Positions 1 through 10,351 of a stretch of 64,000 nucleotides of DNA are shown here, one piece after another. Under the pieces are notes generated by a model, which did no database searches, was not told the DNA's origin, and worked only from the letters and a program-made list of their open reading frames with translations. How positions within the stretch are numbered: position 1 is the stretch's first letter; each line of letters starts with the position of its first letter. The position numbers and the translations under genes were made by a program. This DNA comes from an uncultured Paracoccaceae bacterium. Its GTDB lineage: Bacteria > Pseudomonadota > Alphaproteobacteria > Rhodobacterales > Rhodobacteraceae. Where the stretch lies: assembly GCA_937138255.1 (NCBI GenBank), contig CAKZOU010000041.1:1-64000 (forward strand), written 5' to 3'.

Positions 1-839
1 CGTCGGTCAAATCGACCCGCAAGATCACCAAGGCCATGCAGATGGTGGCCGCCGCGAAACTGCGGCGGGCACAGGATGCGGCCGAGCAGGCCCGCCCCTA
101 TACCGATCGCTTCAATGCGGTTTTGGCGGGGCTTGCCGCCTCTGTCGGCGGATCGGACTCTGCCCCCCGGCTTCTGTCGGGAACGGGGTCCGACAAGGTC
201 CACCTTCTGGTGGTCATGACGGCGGAACGCGGCCTCTGCGGTGGTTTCAACTCCTCGATCGTCAAGCTCGCCCGCACCCGTGCGGCCGAGCTGGTCGCGG
301 CGGGCAAGACCGTCAAGATCCTCACTGTCGGCAAGAAGGGCCGCGAACAGCTGCGCCGCGATTGGGCCAGCCACTTCGTTGCTCACGTTGATCTGTCGGC
401 CGTTCGCAAGCTTGGCTACACCAACGCGCAGGACATCGCCCGCGACCTTCTGGGCCGCTTCGATGCCGGCGAGTATGATGTCGCCACCATCTTCTTCAGC
501 CGCTTCCAGTCGGTGATCGCCCAGATCCCGACCGCACAGCAGATCATCCCGGCCAAATTCGAAGAGGCCGAGGCAGGCGCCGCAACGCTCTATGACTATG
601 AGCCGAGCGAAGAGGCGATCCTGGCCGACCTGCTGCCGCGCGGCGTGGCAACGCAAATCTTTGCGGCGCTCCTCGAGAACGCAGCGTCCGAACAGGGCGC
701 GCGGATGAGCGCGATGGACAACGCAACCCGCAACGCCGGTGACATGATCGACCGTCTGACCATCGAGTTTAACCGCTCGCGTCAGGCCGTCATCACCAAC
801 GAGCTGATTGAAATTATTTCGGGCGCGGAAGCGCTCTAA
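1..839 (+). CDS. atpG: F1 ATP synthase gamma subunit (5' partial)
   Basis: Central rotor shaft of the F1 sector, coupling proton flow to ATP synthesis at the membrane. The reading frame is open from base 3, giving about 278 residues. The visible start ([20 protein letters not shown]) is the conserved N-terminal helix, so only about a dozen residues are missing upstream. The C-terminal helix ([16 protein letters not shown]) is the other family hallmark. The first ATG inside the window, at 36, is internal and not the start. The stop lies 18 bases before atpD, as expected in the atpHAGDC operon. Confidence 0.97.
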   Translation, partial: SVKSTRKITKAMQMVAAAKLRRAQDAAEQARPYTDRFNAVLAGLAASVGGSDSAPRLLSGTGSDKVHLLVVMTAERGLCGGFNSSIVKLARTRAAELVAAGKTVKILTVGKKGREQLRRDWASHFVAHVDLSAVRKLGYTNAQDIARDLLGRFDAGEYDVATIFFSRFQSVIAQIPTAQQIIPAKFEEAEAGAATLYDYEPSEEAILADLLPRGVATQIFAALLENAASEQGARMSAMDNATRNAGDMIDRLTIEFNRSRQAVITNELIEIISGAEAL

Positions 840-2282
<1,443 letters not shown>

Positions 2283-2291
2283 GGAGGCAAC

Positions 2292-2699
2292 ATGGCAGAT
2301 ACGCTGCAATTCGATCTCGTCAGCCCCGAGCGGAAGCTTGCTTCCGTCGAGGCTCGCGAGGTTCAGATCCCCGGCGCCGATGGCGACATGACGGCCATGG
2401 CCGATCATGCCCCGATGATCACCACCCTGCGCCCCGGCGTTCTGCGCGTGGTGCATGGCGGCGGTTCGGACGATTATGTGGTGTCCGGCGGTTTCGCCGA
2501 GGTTACCGCTGGCGGCGTTTCGGTTCTGGCTGAACAGGCCCTGCCGCGCGCCGAGGTCACGCAGGCCGTCTACGACGAGATGCTCGCCGCGGCCCGCGCC
2601 GCGCAATCGAGCGCCGCGTCGGATGCGACCGACGCTGCCGCCAAGACGGTTGCCGATATGGTGGCCGTTGGTGAGCAGCTGGGTCTCGCCGCCCGCTGA
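2292..2699 (+). CDS. atpC: F1 ATP synthase epsilon subunit
   Basis: Small stalk subunit, 135 residues. The N-terminal beta-sandwich ([35 protein letters not shown]) matches the family. The C-terminal helical part is short and rich in Ala and Asp, as often seen in alphaproteobacteria. The start follows an AAGGAGG site overlapping the atpD stop. It is the last gene of the operon, since a strong intrinsic terminator follows 21 bases after the stop. Confidence 0.97.
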   Translation: MADTLQFDLVSPERKLASVEAREVQIPGADGDMTAMADHAPMITTLRPGVLRVVHGGGSDDYVVSGGFAEVTAGGVSVLAEQALPRAEVTQAVYDEMLAAARAAQSSAASDATDAAAKTVADMVAVGEQLGLAAR

Positions 2700-2720
2700 T
2701 TGCGCCAAGCGAATTGAAAA

Positions 2721-2748
2721 GGCCCCGCGTATCCCGCGGGGCCTTTTT
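2721..2748 (+). terminator. Intrinsic terminator after atpC
   Basis: A 9-bp GC-rich stem (GGCCCCGCG paired with CGCGGGGCC, 2721-2729 and 2735-2743) with a 5-base loop is followed by TTTTT. It ends the ATP synthase operon before the MFS gene at 2803. Confidence 0.93.
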
Positions 2749-2802
2749 CGTTGTTGAACCTTGGCACAGTTCTGCCCAAGGTCCGGCAAAAGGTTTGTTC
2801 AG

Positions 2803-4023
2803 ATGAATTTACGCGGTGCTCAGGTTTTCATTCTCGCCACGGTGCTGATCGATGCGATCGGGATCGGGCTGATCTTTCCCATCATGCCCGATCTGATGGA
2901 CCGCGTCGGCGCGTCCTCGACCGCAGACGGAGCCTTCCTCGGCGGCATCCTGATGGCCGCCTATGCGGCGATGCAGTTCATCGGCTCGCCGGTGATCGGC
3001 GGCCTGTCCGACTCTTTCGGGCGGCGGCCGGTTCTCATCCTTTCGCTGGCGGCGCTGGTTGTTGACTATGTGATCATGGCGCTGGCGGATACCTTCGCGC
3101 TTCTCCTCATCGGGCGGCTGCTCGCGGGGCTTGCAGGCGCAAGCTATGTCACCGCGATGGCCTATCTGGCGGACATCTCCACGCCAGAGGAGCGGTCCGC
3201 GAAATTCGGGCTTGTGGGGGCGACCTTCGGTGTCGGTTTCATCATTGGCCCGGCGCTCGGTGGCCTCGTTGCCGGCTGGAGCCTTTCCGCGCCATTCTGG
3301 CTCGCCGCCGCATTCTCTGCAGTCAACGTCCTTTTCGGTCTCTTCGTCCTGCCGGAGAGCCTTCCGCCCGAGCGACGGCGGCGCATGACACGGCGCGATT
3401 TCAATCCGTTCGGTGTCATCTTCGACGCGATCCGCATCCCCGGCATCATCATCCCGCTCATAATCCTATTCGTCTTTCACTTTGCGACCATGGTCTATCC
3501 CACCGTCTGGTCCTTCTGGCTGCGCGAGGTTTTCGGCTGGGAAGCCGCGCTGATCGGCCTTTCGCTTGCGGCCTATGGCGTGGGGGCGGCGCTGAGCCAA
3601 AGCGTTGTTCTGGGGTTTCTGGTCAAGCGCTTCGGTGATTATCGCACGCTGTGGTTTGCCTTGATCTGCTGCTGTATCGCTTTGCTGGGATATGGCTTTA
3701 CCAATGCAGCGTGGATGGTTTTCGCGATCATGGCTCTGGCCTGTCTTGGCGATATGACCATGCCCATCGCCACCGCCATGTCTGCCAATCTTGCCGACGA
3801 GGATCGGCAGGGGGTCGTGCAAGGGGTCATTGCCAGCATGGGATCGATTACCGCCGTGATCGCGCCCTTGGTGGTAACTTGGATCTTTCAGACATTCACC
3901 GCTGAGGGTGCGTCAATTCACTTCCCCGGCGCCCCCTATCTTTTTGGCCTTGCCCTGACCATTCTGGTTTTGCCGCTGGTCCCGCGCTTGCGCCGGGCGG
4001 CACCGAAGACGGAGGCATCATAA
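2803..4023 (+). CDS. TCR/Tet-family MFS efflux transporter
   Basis: Predicted 12-helix drug/proton antiporter of 406 residues in the inner membrane. Loop 2-3 carries the antiporter motif A in the tetracycline-pump form (GGLSDSFGRRPVL, near residues 66-78), and helix 5 has the GPALGG motif C type signature. The ATG at 2803 fits the family N-terminus; an upstream in-frame TTG at 2761 would add 14 residues lying just after the terminator. Its stop overlaps the ATG of the H-type lectin gene (TAATG), so the two are translationally coupled. The substrate is unknown; resistance to tetracycline is not implied. Confidence 0.88.
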   Translation: MNLRGAQVFILATVLIDAIGIGLIFPIMPDLMDRVGASSTADGAFLGGILMAAYAAMQFIGSPVIGGLSDSFGRRPVLILSLAALVVDYVIMALADTFALLLIGRLLAGLAGASYVTAMAYLADISTPEERSAKFGLVGATFGVGFIIGPALGGLVAGWSLSAPFWLAAAFSAVNVLFGLFVLPESLPPERRRRMTRRDFNPFGVIFDAIRIPGIIIPLIILFVFHFATMVYPTVWSFWLREVFGWEAALIGLSLAAYGVGAALSQSVVLGFLVKRFGDYRTLWFALICCCIALLGYGFTNAAWMVFAIMALACLGDMTMPIATAMSANLADEDRQGVVQGVIASMGSITAVIAPLVVTWIFQTFTAEGASIHFPGAPYLFGLALTILVLPLVPRLRRAAPKTEAS

Positions 4024-4373
4024 TGCATCTTTCCATATCCGGCCCCCTCGGGATCGAGGACGGTGAGATCATCCTCTTTTCGGACTATGAGCACGATGGT
4101 CCGATGTGGTCGGGCACAGGCCCTCGCGAGGTGCGTAAGCCGGTCGTGTTCAAGGCGCCATTCAGCGTGCCGCCTTCGGTGCGGGTCTGGCTGACCATGG
4201 TCGATATCTCGAACGAGGGGAACGTGCGGATGGACGTTCAGGCCGAGGCCGTCAATGCGCAGGGCTTTGCCGCCGTGTTCCGCACATGGGGCGACACGCG
4301 CATTGCGCGGGTCAGGGTCGGCTGGCAGGCGATCGGGGCAGCAAGCCACCCCGACAACTGGCAGGTCGATTAG
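4023..4373 (+). CDS. H-type lectin domain protein
   Basis: A 116-residue protein that is almost entirely one H-type lectin fold (family PF09458). The pattern is [16 protein letters not shown], then [14 protein letters not shown], then [25 protein letters not shown] near the C-terminus. It has no signal peptide or membrane segment, so it is probably cytoplasmic unless exported otherwise. Members of this fold bind N-acetylgalactosamine-type sugars in animals; the bacterial ligand is unknown. It is coupled to the upstream MFS gene through TAATG with GGAGG in the end of that gene, and its stop overlaps the convergent prs stop. Confidence 0.85.
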   Translation: MHLSISGPLGIEDGEIILFSDYEHDGPMWSGTGPREVRKPVVFKAPFSVPPSVRVWLTMVDISNEGNVRMDVQAEAVNAQGFAAVFRTWGDTRIARVRVGWQAIGAASHPDNWQVD

Positions 4374-5386
4374 GCGGAATACATGCCCTCATAGATCGGC
4401 GCGAGGGTCTCGTGCTCGAAGAGCGAGGAGACCGAGGTGCCGTTCCAGATATTGAGGATCGCCTGAGCAAACATCGGCGCGGTCGGAACGATACGGATGT
4501 TGGGGCAGCTTTTCACAGCCTCGCTGGCCTCAATCGAGTCTGTGATGACAAGCGATTTCATCACCGAATTGGTGATCCGCTCGACGGCAGGGCCAGAAAG
4601 GACGCCATGGGTGATATAGGAATGCACCTCGGTCGCGCCATGTTCCATCAACACTTCGGCCGCCTTGCACAACGTGCCGGCGGTGTCGCAGATATCGTCG
4701 ACGATGATGCATTTCTTGCCGCTGACGTTGCCGATCACGGTCATCTCGGCGATCTCGCCCGGCTTTTCCCGGCGCTTGTCGACGATCGCAAGAGGTGCGC
4801 CGATCCGCTTGGCAAGCTCGCGCGCGCGGGCCACGCCGCCGACATCAGGAGAGACCACCATCACATCCTGCAGGGCGCCCTTGAAGTGATGCATGATATC
4901 GAGGGCAAAGATCGGCGAGGCATAGAGGTTGTCCACCGGCATATCGAAAAAGCCCTGGATCTGGGCGGCGTGCAGATCCATCGTCAAAACCCGCTCGATG
5001 CCGGATTCGGCGATCATGTTGGCGACGAGCTTGGCGGTGATGGGCGTCCGCGCCTTGGTGCGGCGGTCCTGACGGGCATAGCCGAAATAGGGGATCACAG
5101 CGGTAATGCGCGCAGCCGAAGATCGGCGCAGCGCATCGGCGATGATCAAAAGCTCCATCAGATTGTCGTTGGCGGGGTTCGAGGTCGGCTGGATGATGAA
5201 CATATCCTCGCCGCGGACATTCTCGTAGACCTCGACAAAGATCTCCTGATCGTTGAACCGCTCGACCCGCGCATCGACGAGCCCCACGTTCATCCCCCGG
5301 TGCATCGACATCCGGCGGGCGACCGCCTTGGCGAGGGTTTGGTTGGCGTTGCCGGAAATGAGCTTGGGCTCGGTCATCGTGGCCAT
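4370..5386 (-). CDS. prs: Ribose-phosphate pyrophosphokinase (PRPP synthetase)
   Basis: Makes PRPP from ribose 5-phosphate and ATP for purine, pyrimidine, histidine and NAD synthesis. 338 residues. Recognisable segments are [27 protein letters not shown] and the PRPP-binding loop [10 protein letters not shown]. The chosen ATG ([15 protein letters not shown]) has GGGGA seven bases upstream and matches the family N-terminus; the frame is open about 21 codons further. It stands alone and is convergent with the lectin gene, sharing a four-base stop overlap. Confidence 0.97.
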   Translation of the reverse strand: MATMTEPKLISGNANQTLAKAVARRMSMHRGMNVGLVDARVERFNDQEIFVEVYENVRGEDMFIIQPTSNPANDNLMELLIIADALRRSSAARITAVIPYFGYARQDRRTKARTPITAKLVANMIAESGIERVLTMDLHAAQIQGFFDMPVDNLYASPIFALDIMHHFKGALQDVMVVSPDVGGVARARELAKRIGAPLAIVDKRREKPGEIAEMTVIGNVSGKKCIIVDDICDTAGTLCKAAEVLMEHGATEVHSYITHGVLSGPAVERITNSVMKSLVITDSIEASEAVKSCPNIRIVPTAPMFAQAILNIWNGTSVSSLFEHETLAPIYEGMYSA

Positions 5387-5496
5387 GTGTTTGTCCCCAG
5401 ACTGGCAGATCTGAATTACGCGATTCGTGGCGTTGACACCGCCTAGCACAGCGCTACCGTTTGAGAAACTCGTTCAGCCGGATTTGGGGTGCAGAA

Positions 5497-6096
5497 ATGC
5501 CGCATATTGAATACTTCTTCTCGACCGTCTCGCCGTTCACCTATCTGGCCGGGCAGCGGCTTGAAGAAATCGCCGCCAAACATGGCGCGACGATTGCCTA
5601 CAAGCCCCTCGATATCGGAGCGCTCTTCGCCCGCAGCGGTGGCACGGCGATGAAAGACCGGCACCCCAACCGCCTGGCCTACCGCCTGCAAGAGCTGCGC
5701 CGTCAGGCGGCGAAGGCCAGGATGCCGATCAACCTCCAGCCCGCCTTCTGGCCGGTCAACGGCGCACCTGCGGCCTATGCGATCATCGCGGCGCAGAAGG
5801 ACGGCGGCGGCGATCTGGGAAACTTTGTCCACTCGATCCTGCGGGCCACTTGGGCCGAGGAGAAGGACATCTCGCAAGACGAGGTGATCCGCGCCTGCCT
5901 TGTGGAGGCTGGCTTTGACGCGGACGTGGCCGACAAGGGCCTCTTCACCGCCGCCGATACCTATGAGGCGAACCTCGAAGAAGCCATCGCCCGCGGCGTC
6001 TTTGGCTCGCCCTTCTACATCACCGACCAAGACGAACGCTTCTGGGGGCAGGATCGGCTGGATGATCTTGATCTGGTGCTGTCGGGGGGTATCTAG
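5497..6096 (+). CDS. 2-hydroxychromene-2-carboxylate isomerase family protein (DsbA-like fold)
   Basis: A 199-residue thioredoxin-fold protein of the HCCA isomerase/kappa-GST group. The N-terminal IEYFFSTVSPFTYLAGQRL holds the active-site serine region, and the C-terminal part has the typical GVFGSPFYITD..RFWGQDRLDDL signature. Characterised relatives use glutathione to isomerise ring-cleavage products of naphthalene-type aromatics, but no aromatic catabolic genes are nearby, so the substrate is open. The ATG at 5497 follows GGGGTGCAGA; an earlier TTG at 5461 is less likely. An MFS gene follows after 22 bases. Confidence 0.85.
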   Translation: MPHIEYFFSTVSPFTYLAGQRLEEIAAKHGATIAYKPLDIGALFARSGGTAMKDRHPNRLAYRLQELRRQAAKARMPINLQPAFWPVNGAPAAYAIIAAQKDGGGDLGNFVHSILRATWAEEKDISQDEVIRACLVEAGFDADVADKGLFTAADTYEANLEEAIARGVFGSPFYITDQDERFWGQDRLDDLDLVLSGGI

Positions 6097-6118
6097 GGTC
6101 TGCCAGAGAGGAGCCCCG

Positions 6119-7360
6119 ATGTCATTTCGGCTGCGCCTGACATTACATAATCTCTTGTCGGGTCTCGGTCTTGGGGCATTCCTTGCGGTTCAGGGCGTGT
6201 TCATGGGCGAGCACGGGGCCGAGGTCTGGCAGATCGGCCTTATCATCGGGCTCTTTGCAGTGATTGTGGCGATTGCCGAAGTGCCTTTGGGCGTTCTGGC
6301 CGATACCCGCGGGCGCATAGCCTTCTTCCGGCTCGCCCTCGTCTTGCAGGCGCTGGCTGGCGCGATCCTTGTCTTGCTGCCGAATTTCTGGGGCCTAATC
6401 GCAGGTGCGTCTGTGCTTGCCCTTTCAACGGCTTCGGCAAGCGGGACGATCGATGCTTGGGCCGTCGAGCGGGTGAAGGCCGAAGGCCACGAGGAGCGCC
6501 TCCAGCAGTATCTTGGCGGCTTTCAGGCGGCGATGGCGGCTGGCGTTACCGCAGGCGCGATCCTCGGCGGCTATCTACCTGAGCTGACCGCCAATCTGCC
6601 GCGTCACGCGCCGACCTCTTGGAACGCCGTGTTCATGGCAGGGATGGCGGTGGTCCATCTGATCCTGTCGCCGTATCTCTACCACGAGGGCGAGACCCTT
6701 TCCGACGTTGACGAAGAGGAAAGCCATCCTGCCGGCAGGATGCGGGCGGCCATTTCTTTCGCGGTGAGGACATTCGACGTGCGGGATATCCTGATCCTCG
6801 GGGCAATGATCGGTGTTGGTCTGGCGATGGTCGAAGGCTATTGGCAGCCGCGCCTGATCGAGATCGACACTTCGATGGCCTACGACCGTTTTGGCTGGAT
6901 CACAGCGGGCTATTTCGCCATGGCGATCCTCGGCCCGCTTCTCATTGGCGCCTTCGCGCAGGTGTCGGGCATCTCACCTCGCGCCCAGCTTCTGGTTCTT
7001 CCCGCCATCATCGCGGCCGCGCTCTGGCTCTTGTCTTTCCAAACAGGCTTCTGGGCCTTCGTTGCCGCCTATCTGGGCCTCATGCTGGTCACGACCATGG
7101 CAGGCCCGGCGGAATCGACCGTGATGAACCGCGCGACGCCCGACAGATACCGTTCGTCGGTCCACAGCCTGTCTAGCCTGATGATGCGCGGCGGGGCGGC
7201 AGTTGCGGTGCTTCTTCTCGCAGTCGTGGTCAAGACCTACGGCATCGACACCGGCTGGAAAATCGCGGCAGGCATCCTCGGTGCCTATGCTGTCCTGCGG
7301 TTGATCGTCCTGGGCCGCCGTCCGCCTAGCCCGCCAGCAGAGACAGGAACTGGTCAATAG
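6119..7360 (+). CDS. MFS transporter, substrate unknown
   Basis: A 413-residue polytopic membrane protein with about 12 predicted helices. It has a motif-A-like loop (PLGVLADTRGRIAFF) and a central hydrophilic loop (ETLSDVDEEESHP) between the two six-helix halves. The ATG at 6119 is preceded by GAGAGGAG. The ORF is open further upstream, but that part overlaps the previous gene. It may be cotranscribed with the HCCA-isomerase-like gene. The last 35 bases overlap the 3' end of the convergent ltaE. No substrate can be assigned. Confidence 0.82.
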   Translation: MSFRLRLTLHNLLSGLGLGAFLAVQGVFMGEHGAEVWQIGLIIGLFAVIVAIAEVPLGVLADTRGRIAFFRLALVLQALAGAILVLLPNFWGLIAGASVLALSTASASGTIDAWAVERVKAEGHEERLQQYLGGFQAAMAAGVTAGAILGGYLPELTANLPRHAPTSWNAVFMAGMAVVHLILSPYLYHEGETLSDVDEEESHPAGRMRAAISFAVRTFDVRDILILGAMIGVGLAMVEGYWQPRLIEIDTSMAYDRFGWITAGYFAMAILGPLLIGAFAQVSGISPRAQLLVLPAIIAAALWLLSFQTGFWAFVAAYLGLMLVTTMAGPAESTVMNRATPDRYRSSVHSLSSLMMRGGAAVAVLLLAVVVKTYGIDTGWKIAAGILGAYAVLRLIVLGRRPPSPPAETGTGQ

Positions 7361-8375
7361 CCTCGGGTGTCATCGACCAGTCGCACACAAGGCGGCCAGT
7401 GAGGATGCCAGCGGGATCGCCCGCGGTCACGTCGCCATCCTCGACGTAATAGACCGCACCCGCGCCCAAAAGGCGCTGATGCAGCGCGCGGGGGGCCTCG
7501 AAGAAGATGATGTTGGCCTGCGGTTCGAAGGCAAAGCGGATATCGTTGCGGCCTTGCAGGCCCGCCACAAGAAGGCCCGTCGCGGCATTGGCGGCGCGGG
7601 CGAGGTCGGTCCAGAGGCCGCCTTCGAGATAGGCGTCCATCTGGGCGGCAAGGAAGCGGTGCTTGGAGAAAAGATGCGCGGCGCGTTTGCGCCGCAGCTC
7701 GAATTCCCAAGCGAGGGTGGGATCGAAGATCACGCTGGCCTCGACCCCCATGCAGCCGTTCTTGGTCCCGCCAAAGCTCACCGCATCGACGCCCGCTTTC
7801 CACGACATTTCCGCAGGCGTGGCGCCAAGGGCGACCATCGCATTGGCAAAACGCGCGCCGTCAAGGTGGAGCTTCAGCCCGTATTCTTTCGTCACAGCCG
7901 AGATCGCGCGGATCTCCTCAAGCGAATAGATCGTGCCGCGCTCGGTCACCGTGGTGATGGACACCGGCCCGCGCTGCGGCCCGTGCACGCCGCGATTGCC
8001 TTCGTTGTCCAGCGCTTTGCGTAGGCTTTCGGGCGTCATCTTGGCGGCCCGCGCCTCAACCAGCGTCAGCTTCGCGCCGCCCATATAGAACTCGGGCGCA
8101 TTGCATTCGTCGCAATTGATATGCGCCATGGGCGTGCAGAAAACTGTCTCCCAGGGCTTGGTCATCGTGGCGAGGATCAGAGAATTGGCCGCCGTTCCGG
8201 TCGGCACGAGATAAACCGCCGCCTCGGGCGCCTCGAAGGTATCGCGGATCTTCTGGGCGACGGATTTGCTGAAGGGATCGTTGCCATAGCCCATCGCATA
8301 GCCCGCATTGGCGCGGCCAAGGCTCTCGAGGATCGCGGGATGAACCGGACCGGAATTGTCGGATGCGAAAAACAT
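7326..8375 (-). CDS. ltaE: Low-specificity L-threonine aldolase (PLP enzyme)
   Basis: Fold-type I PLP enzyme cleaving L-threonine or allo-threonine to glycine and acetaldehyde. 349 residues. Early motifs are SDNSGPVHP and YGNDPFS; the Asp contacting the PLP ring nitrogen lies in HLDGARFANA, and the Schiff-base lysine is Lys205 in SFGGTKNG. The start codon lies one base after the ycgN-like stop (TGACATG), so the two are coupled. It is the last gene of the minus-strand block beginning with maoC/ribF. Confidence 0.92.
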   Translation of the reverse strand: MFFASDNSGPVHPAILESLGRANAGYAMGYGNDPFSKSVAQKIRDTFEAPEAAVYLVPTGTAANSLILATMTKPWETVFCTPMAHINCDECNAPEFYMGGAKLTLVEARAAKMTPESLRKALDNEGNRGVHGPQRGPVSITTVTERGTIYSLEEIRAISAVTKEYGLKLHLDGARFANAMVALGATPAEMSWKAGVDAVSFGGTKNGCMGVEASVIFDPTLAWEFELRRKRAAHLFSKHRFLAAQMDAYLEGGLWTDLARAANAATGLLVAGLQGRNDIRFAFEPQANIIFFEAPRALHQRLLGAGAVYYVEDGDVTAGDPAGILTGRLVCDWSMTPEAIDQFLSLLAG

Positions 8376-8376
8376 G

Positions 8377-8847
8377 TCAAGTGGGCTCCTCGATGATATG
8401 GTCTTCCCAGTCGTCGTCGTCGACCTCGAATTCCGGTATGGTCAGGCCCCGCACCGAGACCCCCGCCGCGTGGACTGTCTCGGGATCGCCGGACAGAAGC
8501 GGGTGCCAAGGGTAGAGCGGGCGGCCCTCGACGACCAGCCGATAGGCGCAGGTCTGGGGCAGCCAATAAAGATTGTCGCGCAGGGTTTTCGGCGTCAGGA
8601 CGATGCATTCGGGCACGAACTGATGCCGGATCGGATACTGGCTGCACAGGCAGCTTTCGTCGTCGAGAAGGCGGCAGGCAAGGCGGGTTAGGGCGACCTC
8701 ACCGGTTTCCTCGTCCTCGAGCTTGTTGAGGCAGCATTTGCCGCAACCGTCGCAGAGCGCCTCCCATTCGGCGCGGTTCATCCGGTCCATCGGCACGGTT
8801 TCCCAATACCGGTGGCGTAGGCCGCTGCGGTCGATCTTGTCAGACAT
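8377..8847 (-). CDS. YcgN-family cysteine cluster protein (UPF0260)
   Basis: A 156-residue protein with the CDGCGKCC motif at about residues 32-39 and further Cys at ACRLLDDESCLCSQY. Together these suggest an Fe-S or zinc cluster (YkgJ/CxxCxxCC type), as in E. coli YcgN. The biochemical role is unknown. The 5' end overlaps the ribF stop by 8 bases, and the 3' end abuts ltaE with one base between. Confidence 0.88.
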   Translation of the reverse strand: MSDKIDRSGLRHRYWETVPMDRMNRAEWEALCDGCGKCCLNKLEDEETGEVALTRLACRLLDDESCLCSQYPIRHQFVPECIVLTPKTLRDNLYWLPQTCAYRLVVEGRPLYPWHPLLSGDPETVHAAGVSVRGLTIPEFEVDDDDWEDHIIEEPT

Positions 8848-9778
8848 CGGCGAGGATCCGGCGCGCCTGATCGCAATCGGCGTGCATTTGGGTGATCAGG
8901 GCGTCGAGGCTATCGAATTTCTCTTCGGGGCGGAGGTAATCGACCAGCGCGACAGAAATATCGGCCCCGTAGAGATCGCCCTTGAAATCAAAAAGGTAGG
9001 TCTCGCAATTCGGGTGATTGAAGCCAAAGGTCGGGCGCACGCCGATGGATGAGGCGCCGTCATAGGTGCCCTCATGCGGGCCGCCCAGCACATCGACCTT
9101 GACCGCGTAGACGCCATGGCGCGGCGGGTGCAGCCCTTCGATCGAAATATTGGCGGTGGGAAAGCCAAGGTCGCGCCCTCGCTGATCGCCGCGGATCACC
9201 TCGCCGTCGATCCGGTGCCAGTGGCCCAGCATCGCCGCCGCATCGCGCGGGCGGCCTTCGGTGAGGGCGTTGCGGATCGCGGTGGACGAAACCTCGCCTT
9301 GCGCCAGCTCGACAAGCTCGGCCACGGTCACGCCAAAGCCCAGCTCGGCCCCGAACGCCACAAGATCCTCGGCCGACCCGGCGCGGCCCTTGCCAAAGCG
9401 GAAATCGGCGCCGACGACGATATGGGTCAGGCCGAGGCGCTGATGGATCACCGTTTCGGCGAATTCGCGGGGCGTGAGCGCCGCAAGGCCCGTGTTGAAC
9501 GGCACCTCATAGAGCTTTTCGACACCCAGTTTGGCCATCCGGTGCGCCCGCGTTTCGGCGCTCATCAGCCGGAAGGCGGGGGCGTCGGGGGCAAAGAATT
9601 CGCGCGGGTGGGGTTCGAAAGTCATCACGCCAAGGGGCACGTCAAGGCGGCGCGCCTCGGCGCGGGCGATGTCGATCACCGCCTGATGGCCAAGGTGAAC
9701 CCCGTCGAAATTGCCGATCGCCGCGGCGGCGCCACGGTCGTAGGGATCAAGGAACAGGGTGTCGCGGATGATACGCAT
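8840..9778 (-). CDS. ribF: Bifunctional riboflavin kinase / FAD synthetase
   Basis: Converts riboflavin to FMN and then FAD. 312 residues. The N-terminal adenylyltransferase domain has GNFDGVHLGH (about residues 22-31) and the STAIRNAL motif; the C-terminal flavokinase domain has GRDLGFPTANI and the GVRPTFG loop. The ATG at 9778 (MRIIRDTLFL) is chosen because the 12 upstream in-frame codons are unlike the family. No FMN riboswitch is apparent in the 38 bases between it and maoC. Confidence 0.95.
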   Translation of the reverse strand: MRIIRDTLFLDPYDRGAAAAIGNFDGVHLGHQAVIDIARAEARRLDVPLGVMTFEPHPREFFAPDAPAFRLMSAETRAHRMAKLGVEKLYEVPFNTGLAALTPREFAETVIHQRLGLTHIVVGADFRFGKGRAGSAEDLVAFGAELGFGVTVAELVELAQGEVSSTAIRNALTEGRPRDAAAMLGHWHRIDGEVIRGDQRGRDLGFPTANISIEGLHPPRHGVYAVKVDVLGGPHEGTYDGASSIGVRPTFGFNHPNCETYLFDFKGDLYGADISVALVDYLRPEEKFDSLDALITQMHADCDQARRILADV

Positions 9779-9816
9779 GGGGCCTTGGGTAGCCGCCCCC
9801 GCGCGGCGGCGCAAGA

Positions 9817-10260
9817 TCAGTCGAACTTGCGGCTCGGGGCGAGGACCGTTGCCTCGCCGATCAAGACCTTCTTGCCATTGACCAGACAGCGCGTGTCCAT
9901 CGTCACGCGGCGCTTGGAATGGTCGATCCCGGTGACCTCGACCTCGGCCAACACCACGTCGCCGGGGCGGACGGGACCGAGGAATTTCAGCGTCTGGCCC
10001 AGATAGACGGTGCCATGGCCCGGAAGCTGCTCGCCGATCACCGCCGAGACGAGGCCCGCGGTCAGCATCCCGTGGGCGATGCGGCCTGCGAATATGGTGT
10101 CCTGTGCGTAATCGTCGTCGAGGTGGACCGGATTGCGGTCGGTCGAGACCTCGGCGAAAAGTTCGATATCCCGGTCGGTAACCTCCTTGCGGAGCGACCG
10201 GGTCATGCCGATTTCGATGTCTTCGATGCAGATCGTTCCGCGTGGGGCGTTATCGAGCAT
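9817..10260 (-). CDS. MaoC/PhaJ-like (R)-specific enoyl-CoA hydratase
   Basis: A single hot-dog domain of 147 residues that would hydrate trans-2-enoyl-CoA to (R)-3-hydroxyacyl-CoA. The hydratase-2 motif STDRNPVHLDDDYA..FAGRIAHGML supplies the catalytic Asp and His (D..NP.H). Such enzymes feed polyhydroxyalkanoate synthesis or serve fatty acid metabolism, but no PHA genes are in the window. It heads the maoC-ribF-ycgN-ltaE run, with an AT-rich upstream gap (10261-10351) that probably holds a promoter. Confidence 0.88.
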   Translation of the reverse strand: MLDNAPRGTICIEDIEIGMTRSLRKEVTDRDIELFAEVSTDRNPVHLDDDYAQDTIFAGRIAHGMLTAGLVSAVIGEQLPGHGTVYLGQTLKFLGPVRPGDVVLAEVEVTGIDHSKRRVTMDTRCLVNGKKVLIGEATVLAPSRKFD

Positions 10261-10351
10261 CCGGCACTCCGAAAGTAATAAATGGTCAGCAATGTGAGCT
10301 GATTTGTAACATAATTACTTTGCAGTTGCAGAAAGATCAACCCCGAAAACT

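Noticed and set aside
4286..5446. A 386-codon plus-strand frame opposite prs
   Set aside because: prs is unmistakable; the other frame has shadow composition.
9779..9816. FMN riboswitch before ribF
   Set aside because: Only 38 bases separate maoC and ribF, too few for the conserved RFN element.
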